Assembly (NCBI GenBank): GCA_030737835.1
Contig: CM060850.1
Span: 17,420,739-17,484,738 of the forward strand
Length of the DNA stretch: 64,000 nucleotides
Reading direction: 5' to 3'
Source of the DNA: Acorus gramineus
Lineage: Eukaryota > Streptophyta > Magnoliopsida > Acorales > Acoraceae
Positions 1 to 11,165 of this stretch are shown here, one piece after another. Below the pieces are notes generated by a model. That model saw nothing but the letters and a program-made list of their open reading frames with translations, ran no database searches and had not been told where the DNA came from. Each line of letters begins with the position of its first letter. The first letter of the stretch is position 1. A program made the translations under genes and the position numbers.

Positions 1-769
1 ATAGGTGACATAGGCTCTTGGGACTGACTAGGCTGTTGGTCACCCTTGGTCCACCGATAGTCTCTCCCCACTCCGTAGGTCGTTTGGCCACTCCCACATT
101 CAGCACAATCCGTCTACCAAATCAGGAGGTGCCTACTGATGGGAGCCCCTGCACGGGACGACCTTTCTAACGCTGAGGTAGTCTCTACACGGATCCAACG
201 AAGGGAACAGAACAGCCTATCCATCGCATATGATCCACTCGGATCCGCCGACAGCACATCTCTACAACTCTAATGTCTTGAATTCTTCAGAATTCCACCA
301 GCGCGCATAACCAAAATGCGGGGAATACATAAGACAATAATGAAGAAAAGAGACCTTGGGAGGGCAACCTGAGGTCCCGATGTAGGACATCCCGCCAACC
401 AAACAAGGAACACAGAGTACCCTAACCCGGGTCTCAATGTTAACCTCGCAAGGCCCCCTTATATTCCCCAAGGCATGCTAACAATATTAAAGCTTGCATT
501 TAATTAAATAAATCAAACTAATAGGACGCATGCATAGGTCGGGGCTTTCCTAGCATGATAACGAGGTGACATGATGCACGGCTCATGCACATATCCTAAG
601 GGTGCAAGTCCCTAACATACAAGTCTAGGGTGGCATGCATTCTACACATTAATCATGCTTGCATGGATTACAATATAACAGTTAATATTAACTATGTGCC
701 CCAGGGGAGGACGGTACACGCCCAAGTGCATGTAGCGCCTCCCAAACTGGGTTGGGTTGTCCCACTCAC

Positions 770-805
770 CGGAAGTCGGGTCGTCGCGCGACCGTCCGTC
801 AAGAT
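770..805 (-). other. Exon-like 36-nt leader segment in LTR copy C
   Basis: On the minus strand the segment follows CCTGTCTTGCAG and is followed by GTGAGTGGG, which are strong acceptor and donor matches. Its core GGTCGCGCGACGACC is itself palindromic. The same segment occurs in the same order in the other LTR copies at 7165-7201, 13256-13289, 36989-37024 and 59674-59709. Confidence 0.55.
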
Positions 806-2054
806 CTGCAAGACAGGGTATCAACTTGGTGAGTAAAATCCACAAATACCACAAAATACATAAAAACATACAAATAAACACCCAACACTCGGGCAAACGT
901 GCATACGGCCCGTACGCACGCTAGCCCGAGCACCCCGACTCACTCCCGCACCCTCAGCAACCACCCGCACGGTCACCCGCCCCCGGATGCACCGCCGCGC
1001 CTCAGCCCGCGCACCCAGGCGCACCGCCGGGCCCCTGCCCGCACGCCTGGACATGCTGCCGAGCCACCCGGGTGCACCGCGCGCCCACTGCGCCCCATCG
1101 CAGCAGCCCGCGCGCACGCCGCACGCCCCGCGCGCACACCAAACACCCCGCGCCCAACGCCTCACCCCGCGCGCACCCCACGCGCACCTCCACTGCCCTC
1201 GCCTCGCTCCGCGCGCACCTCACGCGCATCACCGGCTCACACCATCCGCTCGACCAGCCCCGCACCGGTGCACCCGCGCGCACTACGCCCCAGCGCAGCG
1301 CCCCGCACGCGCACCTGCCCGCGCGCATCCGCTGCTCACCTCACCGCGCGCACGCCTGCGCCTCTGCCCAGCGCCCCGCGCGCATGCTCCTGCACAGCTC
1401 AGCGCCCAGCACCCCAACGCCCAGCACACCCAGCACGCAACACAGCCAGCACGCCCACGCCTGCGCCACCCGAGCGCACGCCCGCGCGCACGTCCGCGTG
1501 CACGAGCCCAACCTGCTGCGCTGCTTGCTGCCTGTGCTGCTGCCTGTGCTGCTGCCCTACCCGAGACAGCAACCCCCTCTGTCCGAGCACCTCCACCACC
1601 AACCACCGGCCACCCATGGCCTCCGACCGCCCCCAACCACCTCCGACAGCCACCCACAGCCGCCGACCACCACCCAACCTCAAAACCACCCTCCTAACAA
1701 GCATCTAAGCCAAAAAGAAGAGGAAAAAGAGCTTACCAAGGAAAGGAAGGGATGTTCGGTTGCTCTCCGCGCACCGAAACGCCTCTCCAAGGGTTTCCAC
1801 CACCAAGACCTCTTCCCACCTCCGAAATGGCTCCGATCTGAGGAGAAGAGAGGGCGGAAGAAAGGGCTAGACACGCCGGAATTCGAATTTGAAACCACCG
1901 GGGTGTAGATCGGGACCGGATCTACACTTTCTATGCTTTAGGTTTTAAGGTTTGAGAACTCTAGGGGGCTCAAAAGCTTGAAAAAGAGAGAGGGGGAGAG
2001 AGAAAAAGCTTTTGGGAAGATGATGGATAGTACATGGCAAACTTTTTAGCTTTC

Positions 2055-2212
2055 TTAAATAGTCAACTCAACTTAACTTAGGGCTAATCAAGATTAATTA
2101 GGCTTAAGGGCTAGATTAGGTGAGTTAAGTGGCCTTTGACTTGGGTCAACCCAACCACACAAAAAAACAAAAAGGGTTGACCAAGTCATGGGCCCACTTT
2201 GACCGAGTTGAC
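2055..2212 (-). promoter_or_regulatory. Variant U3 promoter: TATA-like box with W-box cluster
   Basis: On the minus strand a TATA-like TATTTAAG lies near 2055-2062. Six TTGAC cores occur within about 150 bp: GTCAA on plus at 2062-2066 and 2145-2149, and TTGAC on plus at 2136-2140, 2177-2181, 2199-2203 and 2208-2212. TTGAC followed by C or T is the binding core of WRKY factors. The sister LTRs lack this segment and instead have TATAAAAGG directly after the conserved GTATCCGGG stretch. Stress responsiveness is inference only. Confidence 0.45.
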
Positions 2213-2490
2213 TCTCCCAATGACTTCTCGCTCGGTAAAAACCCAGATACGCCCCGGAACTGCGAAATTTCAGAAACGTTGCCGGAATTCGATGAAAATT
2301 TCATGAGTGGCTTAGAATGGCACCAGGACACATAATATGCAGTTAGATTTCCAATCGGAGTCCTCTAGCTCAGGACGATAGCTAACAGTCCAAAATTTTA
2401 GCGGTTCCGATCGAAAAATGAAAAAAACTAAAAAACTACCAAAATGCTCCAATGGTTACCAGCAGGTCAAAAAGTGACACATATATAACA

Positions 2491-5400
2491 TGAACTAGCT
2501 CCACCGGGTTCCGATGAGACCACCATCAAGGCTAGAGCTGAGGCATATACTAAGGCATCATCGACATGGAAGGAGGCCGATTCTCGAGTGAAAGCCTATA
2601 TCGCTTCTTCGATTGTTTCAAATATCCGTAAATATTTGAAGCCGTTCATTACAGCCAAGGAATATTGGGACTTCCTTAGAAATTTCTATACACAGACCGA
2701 TGGTGCTCAGGAATTCTATCTACATCAGACCATTTCTACTTCTTATCAAGGGAAACTTTCTATTCGTGATTTTTATTCTCTTTTGTCTGATTACTGGGAT
2801 CAACTCGCACTTATGGATTCTCAGATGGAGGGTATTTTTTTGATACGCTATCGTGAGTACCGTAATCGTCAGCGATTATACCAATTCTTGATGCGTCTTC
2901 GTCCTGAGTTCGAGGCTATTTGTGCACAGATTCTTCATCGCTCTCCCAAACCGTCTCTCAATACGGTTCTTTTTGAGTTGGTTGCTGAGGAGAAGCGTAT
3001 TTGCACTGTTGTCACTCCGCCTATCGTTGATCACAGTTCTGTCAATGTTGCACATCATCAAGACAATCGCTACACTCGGGTCACTTGCTATTATTGTCAT
3101 AAATTTGGACACGTGCAATCTGAATGTCGTAAGCGTGCTCGTGATGGTGCTCCTCTTGTTTATGTACCTCGCACTTCAGCTCCTGGAGCACTTCCTCTAG
3201 CACCTCGTCTTGATCCTACAGCATCACGTGCATCAGCACCTCAGGCAACATCTACTGTTCCTCCACGTCGTTTTCATCCTCAACCTGTAGCTGCTATTGC
3301 ATCTGATTTTCCTACTGATCCGCCGACATATTCTTCCTCTCAGATCAATGCGAGTCTTACGCAGCTCCATCTTCAACAACAACAGCTCCAAGATATGCTT
3401 CGCTCTATGACTGGTAGTGATTCATCTGCTCCCTTTTCTGCTTCTACTGCGGTGACAGGTAACCTTACTTCCTCATGGATTCTTGACTCTGGGGCTTCCC
3501 ATCATATGACTTCTCAGGCATCCTTTATTAGTCGTCCTACTTGCGTGTTTCCCACTTTTGTTATTCGTACGGTAGATGGGACTCCTCTGTCTGTGTCGAG
3601 TTCTGGTTTTTTTGCTTATCCTTCTCATCGATTTAAACTTTCTGAAGTTTTTCATGTTCCTGGTCTATCATTAAATTTGCTTTCTGTTGGTCAAATTACG
3701 GATCATGATTGTCTCATTACTTTTGATTCTTCTACTTGTTTTGTACAGGATTGTGGTACATGGAAGCAGATTGGGACAGGCTCTAGACGCGGTGGGCTCT
3801 ACTACATGGATCATCTTCATATTCCTTCATCTTCTGCAGCTTCTGCTCGCTTGATTTCTTCTTCTCCTTTCTCTTTTGATGTATGGCACCACCATCTTGG
3901 CCATCTCTCTCCTCCAAGACTTCGTTATCTAATAAGTACTGGTGTTTTAGGCTTCTTTATAAAAACTGAGCTTCAACCATGTGTTGGTTGCAAGTTGGCA
4001 AAATATTTGGCTCTTCCATTTCTTACTAGTAAACGCATTTCTGCTTCTCTTTTTGATCTAGTTCACTCTGATGTTTGGAGTCCCTCCCCTATTCCTTCTA
4101 AAGGGGGTAACCGTTATTATGTTATTTTTATTGATGATTTTTCTCGCTTTACCTTGATATATTTGATGCATAGTCGTTCTGAGTTGTTACCAATCTATAA
4201 ATCTTTTGCTACAATGGTTGAAACTCAATTTTTCAAACACATCAAGGTGTTTCGCTCTGATTGTGGGGGAGAATATTGTTCTCGTGCTTTTCGTGATTTT
4301 TTATCCTCCCAAGGCACTCTACCACAGTTTTCCATTCCTTATACTCATCAGCATAACGGGGTTGCTGAGCGTAAACACCGTCATATCCTCGAAATGACCC
4401 AGTTGTTACTCCTCTTTGCTTATGTTTCTGTTCAGTTTTGGGGTGAGGCTGTTCTTACAAGTGTGTATCTCATCAATCGCACTCCTTTGTCTATCACTAC
4501 TGGCATCTCCCCCTTTCAGCGTCTTTATCATAGTCCTCCTGATTATTCTCGTCTTCATGTTTTTGGATGCACGTGTTTTGTCCTACTTCCTCCTCTTGAG
4601 CGTACCAAGTTGTCTCCTCGTTCCACTATGTGTGTCTTTCTTGGGTACAGTAATGAGATCAAAAGATATCGATCCTATGATCCTGTTGCTCGTTGTCTTC
4701 GGACATCTTGTCATGTCACATTCTTTGAGAATCATTCATACTACGCTCTTCGCTCACCTCCTGTTCCTCTTCCCCCATTCACGGTTGAGGAAGTCACATT
4801 TTTGGACTTTTCTATTCTTGATTTCTTGTCTTCATCTTCTACTCCTCAGTCATCTATTCTGTCTGTACCTGACCACTCTTCCTCGTCAATCCCATCTTCA
4901 CCCTTGCCGTCTTCGTCAACTTCTTTTCTGGATGATTCATGTGGGACGGTCCTATCTATTCCTACAACTATTCCTGATGCTGCCTCGCCAGAAGATGATT
5001 CTGCTTCCGCACTAGTTGCTCCTCGTTGCAATCCACCTCGCGCTCGTCGACCTCCTCAACGACTTCACTTGGTTGCCTCTAATTTTTTTTCTCCTAGTTT
5101 TCAATGTTTTCTTTCAACTGTTTCCACTCATTGGGAGTCCCAATCATATTGTGAGGTTGTCGGCATTCCAGAATGGGAAGATGCTATGGCAGATGAGCTT
5201 AGTGCATTACAAAGCACTCATACGTGAGAAATTGTACCACTTCCTCCAAGGAAGAATCCTATCAGCTGTAAGTGGGTTTATAAGATCAAGACCAACTCTG
5301 ATGGTTCAATTGAGCGTCACAAGGCTCGTTTGGTTGCCTGTGATTTCACTCGGTAGCATGGTATTGATTATCATGAGACATTTGCCCCTGTAGCGAAGAT

Positions 5401-5698
5401 GATGACTATTCGTACTTTGATTTCTGTTGCTTCTGTTCATCAATGGCCCACTTATCAGCTTGATGTCAAGAAAACTTTTCTTTATGGTGATTTATCAGAG
5501 GAGGTTTACATGACTCCTCCTCCAGGTCTTCCTCATCCATCTGGTCATGTATGTCATCTTCACCACGCTCTCTATGGTCTCAAGAAGGCTCCTCGTGCTT
5601 GGTTCGCTCGATTCACTGATGCTATCTGTGCTGTTGGGTTTGTTCTGAGTTCCTCTGATCCAGCTTTATTTGTTCACACCTCTGGTCCTCATCGTACT
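2491..5698 (+). pseudogene. Copia A gag-pol, 5' and middle part
   Basis: One frame stays open from 2491 to a TGA at 5225-5227. It encodes the C-terminal part of Gag, a zinc knuckle (CYYCHKFGHVQSEC, about 3088-3129), the aspartic protease motif LDSGASHHM (about 3481-3510), a pre-integrase HHLGH domain (about 3889) and an integrase core with the catalytic D, D and E in HSDVW, RSDCGGEY and NGVAERKH. The same frame resumes after the TGA with reverse transcriptase fingers (SCKWVYKIK, then LYGLKKAPRAW) and has a further TAG near 5354. At 5698 the inserted gypsy element breaks it. Gag and pol are fused in one frame, as usual for copia. The premature stops make it a pseudogene. Confidence 0.92.
5694..5698 (+). 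repeat. Target-site duplication GTACT, left copy
   Basis: GTACT directly precedes the LTR start TGTTATATATG at 5699 and is repeated directly after the element end GCGTGACA at 15044-15048. Five base pairs is the usual LTR-element duplication size, so this fixes both ends of the inserted element. Confidence 0.95.
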
Positions 5699-5961
5699 TG
5701 TTATATATGTGTCACTTTTGACCTGTTGGTAACCGTTAGAGCGCCCTGGCGGTTTTTAAAATTTTTAGGGTTTTCAATCGGAACCGCTTATTTTCAGACT
5801 GTTAGCTATCGTCTGAGCTAGAGGACTCCAATTGGAAATCTGACCGCATATTTGGTGTCCTGGTGCCATTTTAGACCTCTCACGAAAATTTCATTGAATT
5901 CCGGCATCGTTCACGAAAATTTCGCAGTTCCGGGGCGTATCCGGGTTTTTAAGTGACTTGT

Positions 5962-5968
5962 TATAAAG
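5962..5968 (+). promoter_or_regulatory. TATA box of LTR copy A
   Basis: TATAAAG lies about 264 bp into the LTR, after the conserved GTATCCGGGTTTTTAAG. The 3' LTR has the stronger TATAAAAG at 12043-12050. This would put transcription start near 5990-6000, making U3 short (about 0.3 kb) and R plus U5 nearly 3 kb. Confidence 0.6.
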
Positions 5969-7164
5969 GAAATCAAATAAAAAAAATCACTATTCATCGT
6001 CTCTCCCGTCGTGATTTCCTCTCTCCCCTCTCCGTTTTTCTTCCGTTTGAGCCCCCTCCACCCCTCGAAATCGAAAACCTAAAGCACGGGAAGTGTAGAT
6101 CGGGTCCCGATCTACGCTCCGGTGTCTTCAAATCCGAATTCCGGCGACTTTAGCCTCCCCGACCTCCCCTTTTCGTCCTCTGATTTGGCCCATTCCGAGG
6201 GATAAGCTAGATCGGGGCGTGAGAAGGCTTTTGGGAAGGGTTTCGGCGCGTGGAGATCCACCGGACGCCTCTTCCTCCCCTCGGTAAGCCTTCTTTCTCT
6301 CCTTTTTCTTGCTTAGATGAATGCTAGGGGGAGGTTTTTGTGATTGGGGGTGGTCGGCGGCTGTGGGGGTCGTCGGAGGGTGGTCGGAGGTGGTGGGAGG
6401 TGGTCGGGAGTCGGTGGGTGGTGGTTTGGGTGGTCTCGGGTAGCTGGTGGTGGCGCTCGGGCAGGGGCAGGTCGTCCGGGCCAAGCAGCAGCAGCAGCAG
6501 CAGCCAGGCGGCGCCAGGTCGGGTGCGCGCGGGCAGGCGCGCGTGCGTGCGCGGGCGCGCGTACGCGCGGCGTGCGCGCGAGGGCGTGCGGGCCTGGTGC
6601 AGGGTGCTGGTCGGCCTGGGCGAGCAGGGGCTGGGCCTGGGCGAGCAGGGGCTGGTGCTGGGCGAGCAGAGGCCGAGCTGGGCGGCTGGTGCGCGTGGAG
6701 CAGGTCGCGCGGGTGCGCGGACGGCGTGCGCGAGGCCGCGGCGTGCGCGAGGCCGTGGCTGAGGGTGCGGATGGCGTGCGCGAGGCCGTGGCGTGCGCGA
6801 GCCGTGACTGAGGGTGCGGATGGCCGTGCGCGAGGCGTGCGCGAGGCATGCGCGAGGTGCGGCAAGGCGTGCGAGGTGCGTGCGAGGTGGCGGAGGTGCG
6901 CACGGGGTGCGCGCGAGGCGGGGCACTGCGTGCGGGGGCGCGCGGGGTGCTCGCGGACCGGCGCGAGGCGTGCGGGGCCCGCGGCGGCGCGTCCGGGCGG
7001 TGGCCGACCGTGCGGGTGGTTGCCGGGGGCCGTGCGGGTGGTTGCCGAGGCCGCGGGTAGTTGTTGGGGAGGTGTTGGATGCTTGTTGTGGGTTTTGGGA
7101 TGTTTAATTATGTATTTAATGATAGCTGTGGATTTATACTTACCAAATAATACCTGTCTTGCAG

Positions 7165-7201
7165 ATCTCGACGGCTGGTCGCGCGACGACCCCGATCACT
7201 G
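7165..7201 (+). other. Exon-like 37-nt leader segment in LTR copy A
   Basis: It is preceded by CTGTCTTGCAG and followed by GTGAGTGGG. A first donor (TCG then GTAAGC at 6294) lies upstream and an acceptor (TTTTTCCCCAG, ending 8544) downstream, so a three-exon untranslated leader can be drawn inside the LTR. Transcript data are needed to prove splicing. Confidence 0.55.
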
Positions 7202-7512
7202 GTGAGTGGGACAATCCAACCCAGTCGAGAGGTGTTATACGCACTTGGGCGTATACCGACCTCTCCTGGGGCGTCATGGATGAATATTAACTTGCAATAA
7301 TATGTAATCCATGCTTGTATGATTTATGTGTAGAATGCATGCTTCCCTAGTCTTTGCATGTTAGGGACTTGCCCCTTAGGATATGCATATGAGCCTTGCA
7401 GCATGTCCCCTGTTTACATGCTAGGAAACCCGGCCTATGCATGTGTCCTACTAGTTTTATTTATTAAATTAAATACTAGTATCTGTTGAATTGCATGTTA
7501 TAGTGATTATTT

Positions 7513-7890
7513 TAGGGGAGGGGCCTTGCGAGGACAGCGGTGAGACCCGGGTTAGGGTACACCGTGTTCCTTGTTTGGTTGTCGGAGCGTCCTATAACGG
7601 GAACTCACGCTGCCCTCCCGAGTTGCTTTCCCCCAAGAATATTTCACCATGTTATAACCTTATGCATGTTCCCCGCATCGTAGTTATGCGCCCTGGTGGG
7701 TTCTGAGGAATTCAGAACGTTAGAGTTGTATGTTTGGTATGATTATTAGCATGAGTAGTGAATATTATAGGGGAGGGACCTTGCGAGGACAGCGGTGAGA
7801 CCCGTGTTAGGGTACTCCGTGTTCCTTGTTTGGTTGTCGGGGTACCCTGTATCGGGAACTCACGCCGCCCTCCCGAGTTTCTTTCCCCCA
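7513..7890 (+). repeat. Two copies of a roughly 110-bp LTR module
   Basis: Both units run from GGGCCTTGCGAGGACAGCGG through GTTCCTTGTTTGGTTGTCGG to CCCTCCCGAGTT (about 7513-7630 and 7771-7890). The same pair is at about 13603-13715 and 13860-13975 in the 3' LTR, and single diverged copies occur in the internal regions at about 11010-11130 and 62220-62350. No function is known to me. Confidence 0.85.
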
Positions 7891-8957
7891 GTGATATTCC
7901 AACACTGCTTTTGATTGTACTGTTTCCCCGCATCTTGGTTATGCACGCTGGTGGAACTCTGAAGAGTTCATGACATTTGAGTTGGAGAGATGCGTTGTCG
8001 GCGGATCCGAGTGGATCATATGCGTATGGATTAGGCTGTTCTGTTCCCTGCATTGGATCCGGTAGAGACTACCCCCAACGTTAGACAGGGCCTTCCTGAC
8101 AGAGGGCTCCCATCAGTAGGCACCTCCTGATTTGGTGACGGACTGTGCTGAATGTGGGAGTAGACCAGGCGGCCTACGGAGTGGAGGGAGAGACTATCGG
8201 TGGACCAAGGGAGACCAACAGCCTAGTCAGTCCCAAAATCCTATGTCACCTTTGGAAAGGTGAGGGTGAGGGTGAAGTGGGTTGGCGATGAGCGACCCGC
8301 TGGTTTTGTTTGTGAATGATTGTAAGTCCCAAAATCCTGAGTCCCCTGTTGAGGGGTAAAGGTGAGGGTATGATCTGGATTATGGAAGTTGTGGTTTAGA
8401 ATGGATTAATGTTTATGTTGTTCCTGCCCCTTTGAGGCGGGACGAATAGCTGGATTAATATGTTGTGGTCAATATTGTCTGTGATGCATGGGTTGTGCCG
8501 TTCACTGAGCGTGTGGCTCACCCCTCGCATATGTTTTTCCCCAGTTGCCACTGAGCCTGAGCTGGAGCCGGAGCAGCAGTTGGAGCTTTCCGAGGGATTT
8601 CTTCAGTAGCGGAGCAGCGCTACGTCCGCGAGTACCAGAGGCTATCAGCATCCCTTTCCTTGGCTGTATGTATCTTGTTTCCGTGCTGAGCACGTGTTGT
8701 ATATATTCAGTTGTTATTTGTGTATATTGGCTCTCACAGGACGTATGATTGAGTATCGAGTCTGTAGAATGTTTATTCACAGATTCAGTCTTTTGCTTCC
8801 GCATTTGGTGTATATATTATGTCAGCCCTTTTGATATGTGTTGTCATTTTATTTGTGGTTTAGAGTATATGCATTTGACCTCCTGTGTAGGTTTCTGATA
8901 TGATATATATACATTTGCCGCGTCCCGGGGTTGGCCGCCCTGGGGCGTGACAAAAGT

Positions 8958-8969
8958 TGGTATCAGAGC
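8958..8969 (+). other. Primer binding site, initiator Met tRNA
   Basis: TGGTATCAGAGC lies five bases after the 5' LTR end. It is the standard plant LTR-retrotransposon primer binding site for reverse transcription. Confidence 0.95.
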
Positions 8970-9071
8970 CTGGTCCTGTCAGAGCCAATAGTCTTCCTTT
9001 CGTAGAGATGAGTCCTAGGATTTCGAGATGAGTATTCTGATCCTAGTGTCTGGTTTTCTTAGGGTGCTGAT

Positions 9072-10605
9072 ATGCCTCCTCGCAGAGGACGGCGCGGACG
9101 AGGTCCCTCTCGGTCTTTGGAGGTTTCCGGACCTACCAGAGACGAGGATGCTACCGGAGAGCCCTTGACGCAGGAGCCTCCTGCTTGGGAGCGTGCTTTC
9201 GCTCGGTTGGCTGATTTGGTGGAGACACAGACGCGGATGTTGGCAGAGCAGGCTAGGGAGATTCAGGAGCTGAGGGCGACCCGCGAGGCAGTTCCGCCGG
9301 TCCCCTTGGTGGTAGATCCGCCTGTGGTACCTGATGTACCCCCAGTTCCTGTGGCAGTTCCGGCGGTGGGAGTTGAGGATCCCCTGCAAAGGGAGGAGGA
9401 GCTAGAGGCGGCAGCGCGGGTGCAGCAGAGCGGCCTCAGCGCCTTTCTGAAGCTCCATCCTCCCGAGTTTCATGGGCAGTCGGCAGATCCTCTTGCGCCA
9501 GAGCGTTGGTTGAGGGAGGTGGACAATTTTCGCGGCCATGCTTTGCACCGATCGCCAGCGAGTCGCCCTGGCCACTTTCATGCTGAAGGGTGACGCCGCC
9601 GACTGGTGGGCTACCCGAGTGGAGGACATCCCAGAGGGAGTGGCGCGGCTCACTTGGGCGAGTTTCCGGAGGCATTTTCTGGATGAGTATTTTCCGTTCT
9701 CGACGCGACAGCTAGTGGAGCGGGAGTTCGAGCAGCTGACTCAGGGCACCATGTCCGTCGCTGACTACTCTACGCGCTTCACGAGTCTGTCCAGATTTGC
9801 TCCAGCCTTGGTGACGGATGAGGTCACGAGGTGCCGGCGATTCGAGCTGGGTCTCAGCAGCGCTATCCGGGTGCATGTCACTGCCCACGCTTTCACGAGG
9901 TACTCCGACGTAGTGTCTCGGGCGAAGACCGTCGAGAGAGACCTCGGGATTCAAGTGCGGGCTCCGACCCCTTCTTCAGATCAGGGTCCTTCCGGGAGTC
10001 GGGACCAGGGGCAGCGCAAGAGGAAGAGGCCCCGCTTCGAGCAGTCAGCGGCTGCCTCTCCTCCAGCAGATGCGGTGCCAGTATGGGATCCGGCGCCCAT
10101 TGCAGCAGTGCCCATCCAGTCCTGGCAGCCGGAGAAGCGGCGCTGTTTTCATTGTCAGCGCATCGGGCATATCAGATACAATTGCCCAGATGCTGACCGA
10201 CCCCGAGTGCCACCTCAGCAGCCGCCGTTCTTGCAGCAGCAGCTTCCGCGCCAGCAGCAGCAGCAGCAGCCTCAGCGCCAGCAGCAGCCAGTGCAGCCGG
10301 CGAGGCGTGCTCCTGTTCCTCAGCCGCGGTTGGTGCAGGGCAGAGTTGCAGCGCTTACGGCCGAGGAGGCGCAGCCTTCGGGTGTCATGGTTCGAGGTAT
10401 CATCTTGTGTTCCCAGCTTTCTAGTATAAGGATAGTTGTGTGTGTAATTGGTGGTTATTATGCAAGTGTGTGGGGTATCTGGATGAGTGAGTGTCAAGAG
10501 CGGTTGTTTGGGTTAAGGAAGCCGGTTTATCGTCCTGGCAGTGAGTTCCCATCAGTAGGTACCGCCGATGCAGTCGGAGGGGTACTGAATTTGGGAGTAT
10601 GCTAG
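9072..10605 (+). pseudogene. Gypsy-type gag polyprotein, frameshifted
   Basis: The ATG at 9072 opens an Arg/Gly- and Pro-rich N-terminus with a helical stretch (AWERAFARLADLVETQTRML), then the gag core (FLKLHPPEFHG). The frame is lost near 9533 by one extra base and continues one frame over from about 9538 with GDAADWW, FRRHFLDEYFP and FTRYSDVVSRAKTVERDL, all typical of plant Ty3/gypsy Gag. A CCHC knuckle (CFHCQRIGHIRYNC) is at about 10143-10184, followed by a Gln/Pro-rich tract. The recognisable Gag ends near 10395 at MVRG; the frame then runs into LTR-like sequence and stops at 10605. Protease, which should follow, is missing. The frameshift suggests this copy no longer makes full Gag. Confidence 0.9.
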
Positions 10606-11165
10606 GTAGGGGCTACCCGGTAAGAGGTTATTGAATGGTGTCGCGAGCGTGGAATCGCTCTCCCCTTCGTTGGATCCGCGTAGTACAGCCCCGGCGTTAG
10701 ACAGGCTCCCGGTCAGAGGACCAGGCGAGCTACGGAGCGGGGAGAGGCTACCGGTGGACCAGGGGTAGAGAGCAGTCTAAGTCTCTCCCAAAGTCCCAAA
10801 ATGTCTCCTTTCGGGAGTGAGGGTGTGGATGAGGCGAAGGCGGGTCGCTCGTGACCCAATTTCTGATTCGACCGTTCCCGATGACGTCGGGTCTGGTCTT
10901 GTAATCGATGTTGAATGACATCGTTGGGAGATCATCTAGATGTAGATGATCCGGAAGAGTTAGTGGTGTTCTTTTAAATGATGTCTTCTTCCAGTGTTCC
11001 TTTCTGGATTAAGGGGCCTTGTGAGGTCGGCGTTGGAACCCGGGCTAGGGTACTTCGTGTTCCTTGTTTGGTTGTCGGGGTATCCTATATCGGGATTCCA
11101 TGGTGCCCTCCCGAGGTTTCTTTTCCCAGGCAAGGGATACCATGGAAGCATCAGATAGATGGAAG
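10530..11165 (+). repeat. LTR-like segment replacing pol
   Basis: Where protease and reverse transcriptase should be there is sequence resembling the LTR: CCCATCAGTAGGTACC, GTTGGATCCGCGTAG, GGCGTTAGACAGG, GGTGGACCAGGGG and then the 110-bp module (GTTCCTTGTTTGGTTGTCGG, about 11060-11080). Order is scrambled and divergence from the LTRs is clear. The same segment occupies the same place in the minus-strand element at 62180-63290. Confidence 0.75.

Larger units (their letters stand above)
1..2490 (-). mobile_element. Partial 5' LTR of a giant-LTR gypsy-type element (copy C)
   Basis: Read on the minus strand, the right edge at 2490 is the LTR start (TGTTATATATGTGTCACTTT), the same start as the LTRs at 5699, 11783, 61590 and 63663. 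The LTR runs leftward off the window, so only about 2.5 kb of an expected 3.3 kb is seen. The sequence to its right is in-frame copia gag, so the element inserted into that gene; the predicted 5-bp target copy is TGAAC at 2491-2495, its partner being off-window. It carries the family GC-rich block (about 900-1650), a first donor (GTAAGC, minus, 1731-1736) and the small exon-like segment. Its U3 differs from the other copies by an extra segment at about 2040-2235. It could also be a solo LTR. Confidence 0.85.
5699..8952 (+). repeat. 5' LTR (copy A) of the 9.3-kb element
   Basis: It begins TGTTATATATGTGTCAC and ends GGGGCGTGACA (TG...CA), 3254 bp. The order inside is: short U3 with TATA box at 5962, first donor at 6294, GC-rich block at about 6450-7060, exon-like segment at 7165-7201, two copies of a roughly 110-bp module (about 7513-7630 and 7771-7890), a G-rich GGTGAGGGTGAGGGTG stretch near 8261, and a third acceptor at 8543-8544. 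This is unusually long for a plant LTR. Confidence 0.95.

Noticed and set aside
899-1908. Long open frames (up to about 280 codons) on both strands in the GC-rich LTR block, likewise at 6313-7205, 12213-13199 and 59762-60715
   Set aside because: Stops are rare in GC-rich DNA. All frames are open at once, with Pro/Ala/Arg/His-rich low-complexity products, no domain, and frames not kept between copies.
10396-11165. Definite intron replacing pol in the gag-only element
   Set aside because: A donor-like site is present in both copies, but no convincing acceptor with conserved position was found; kept only as a possibility.
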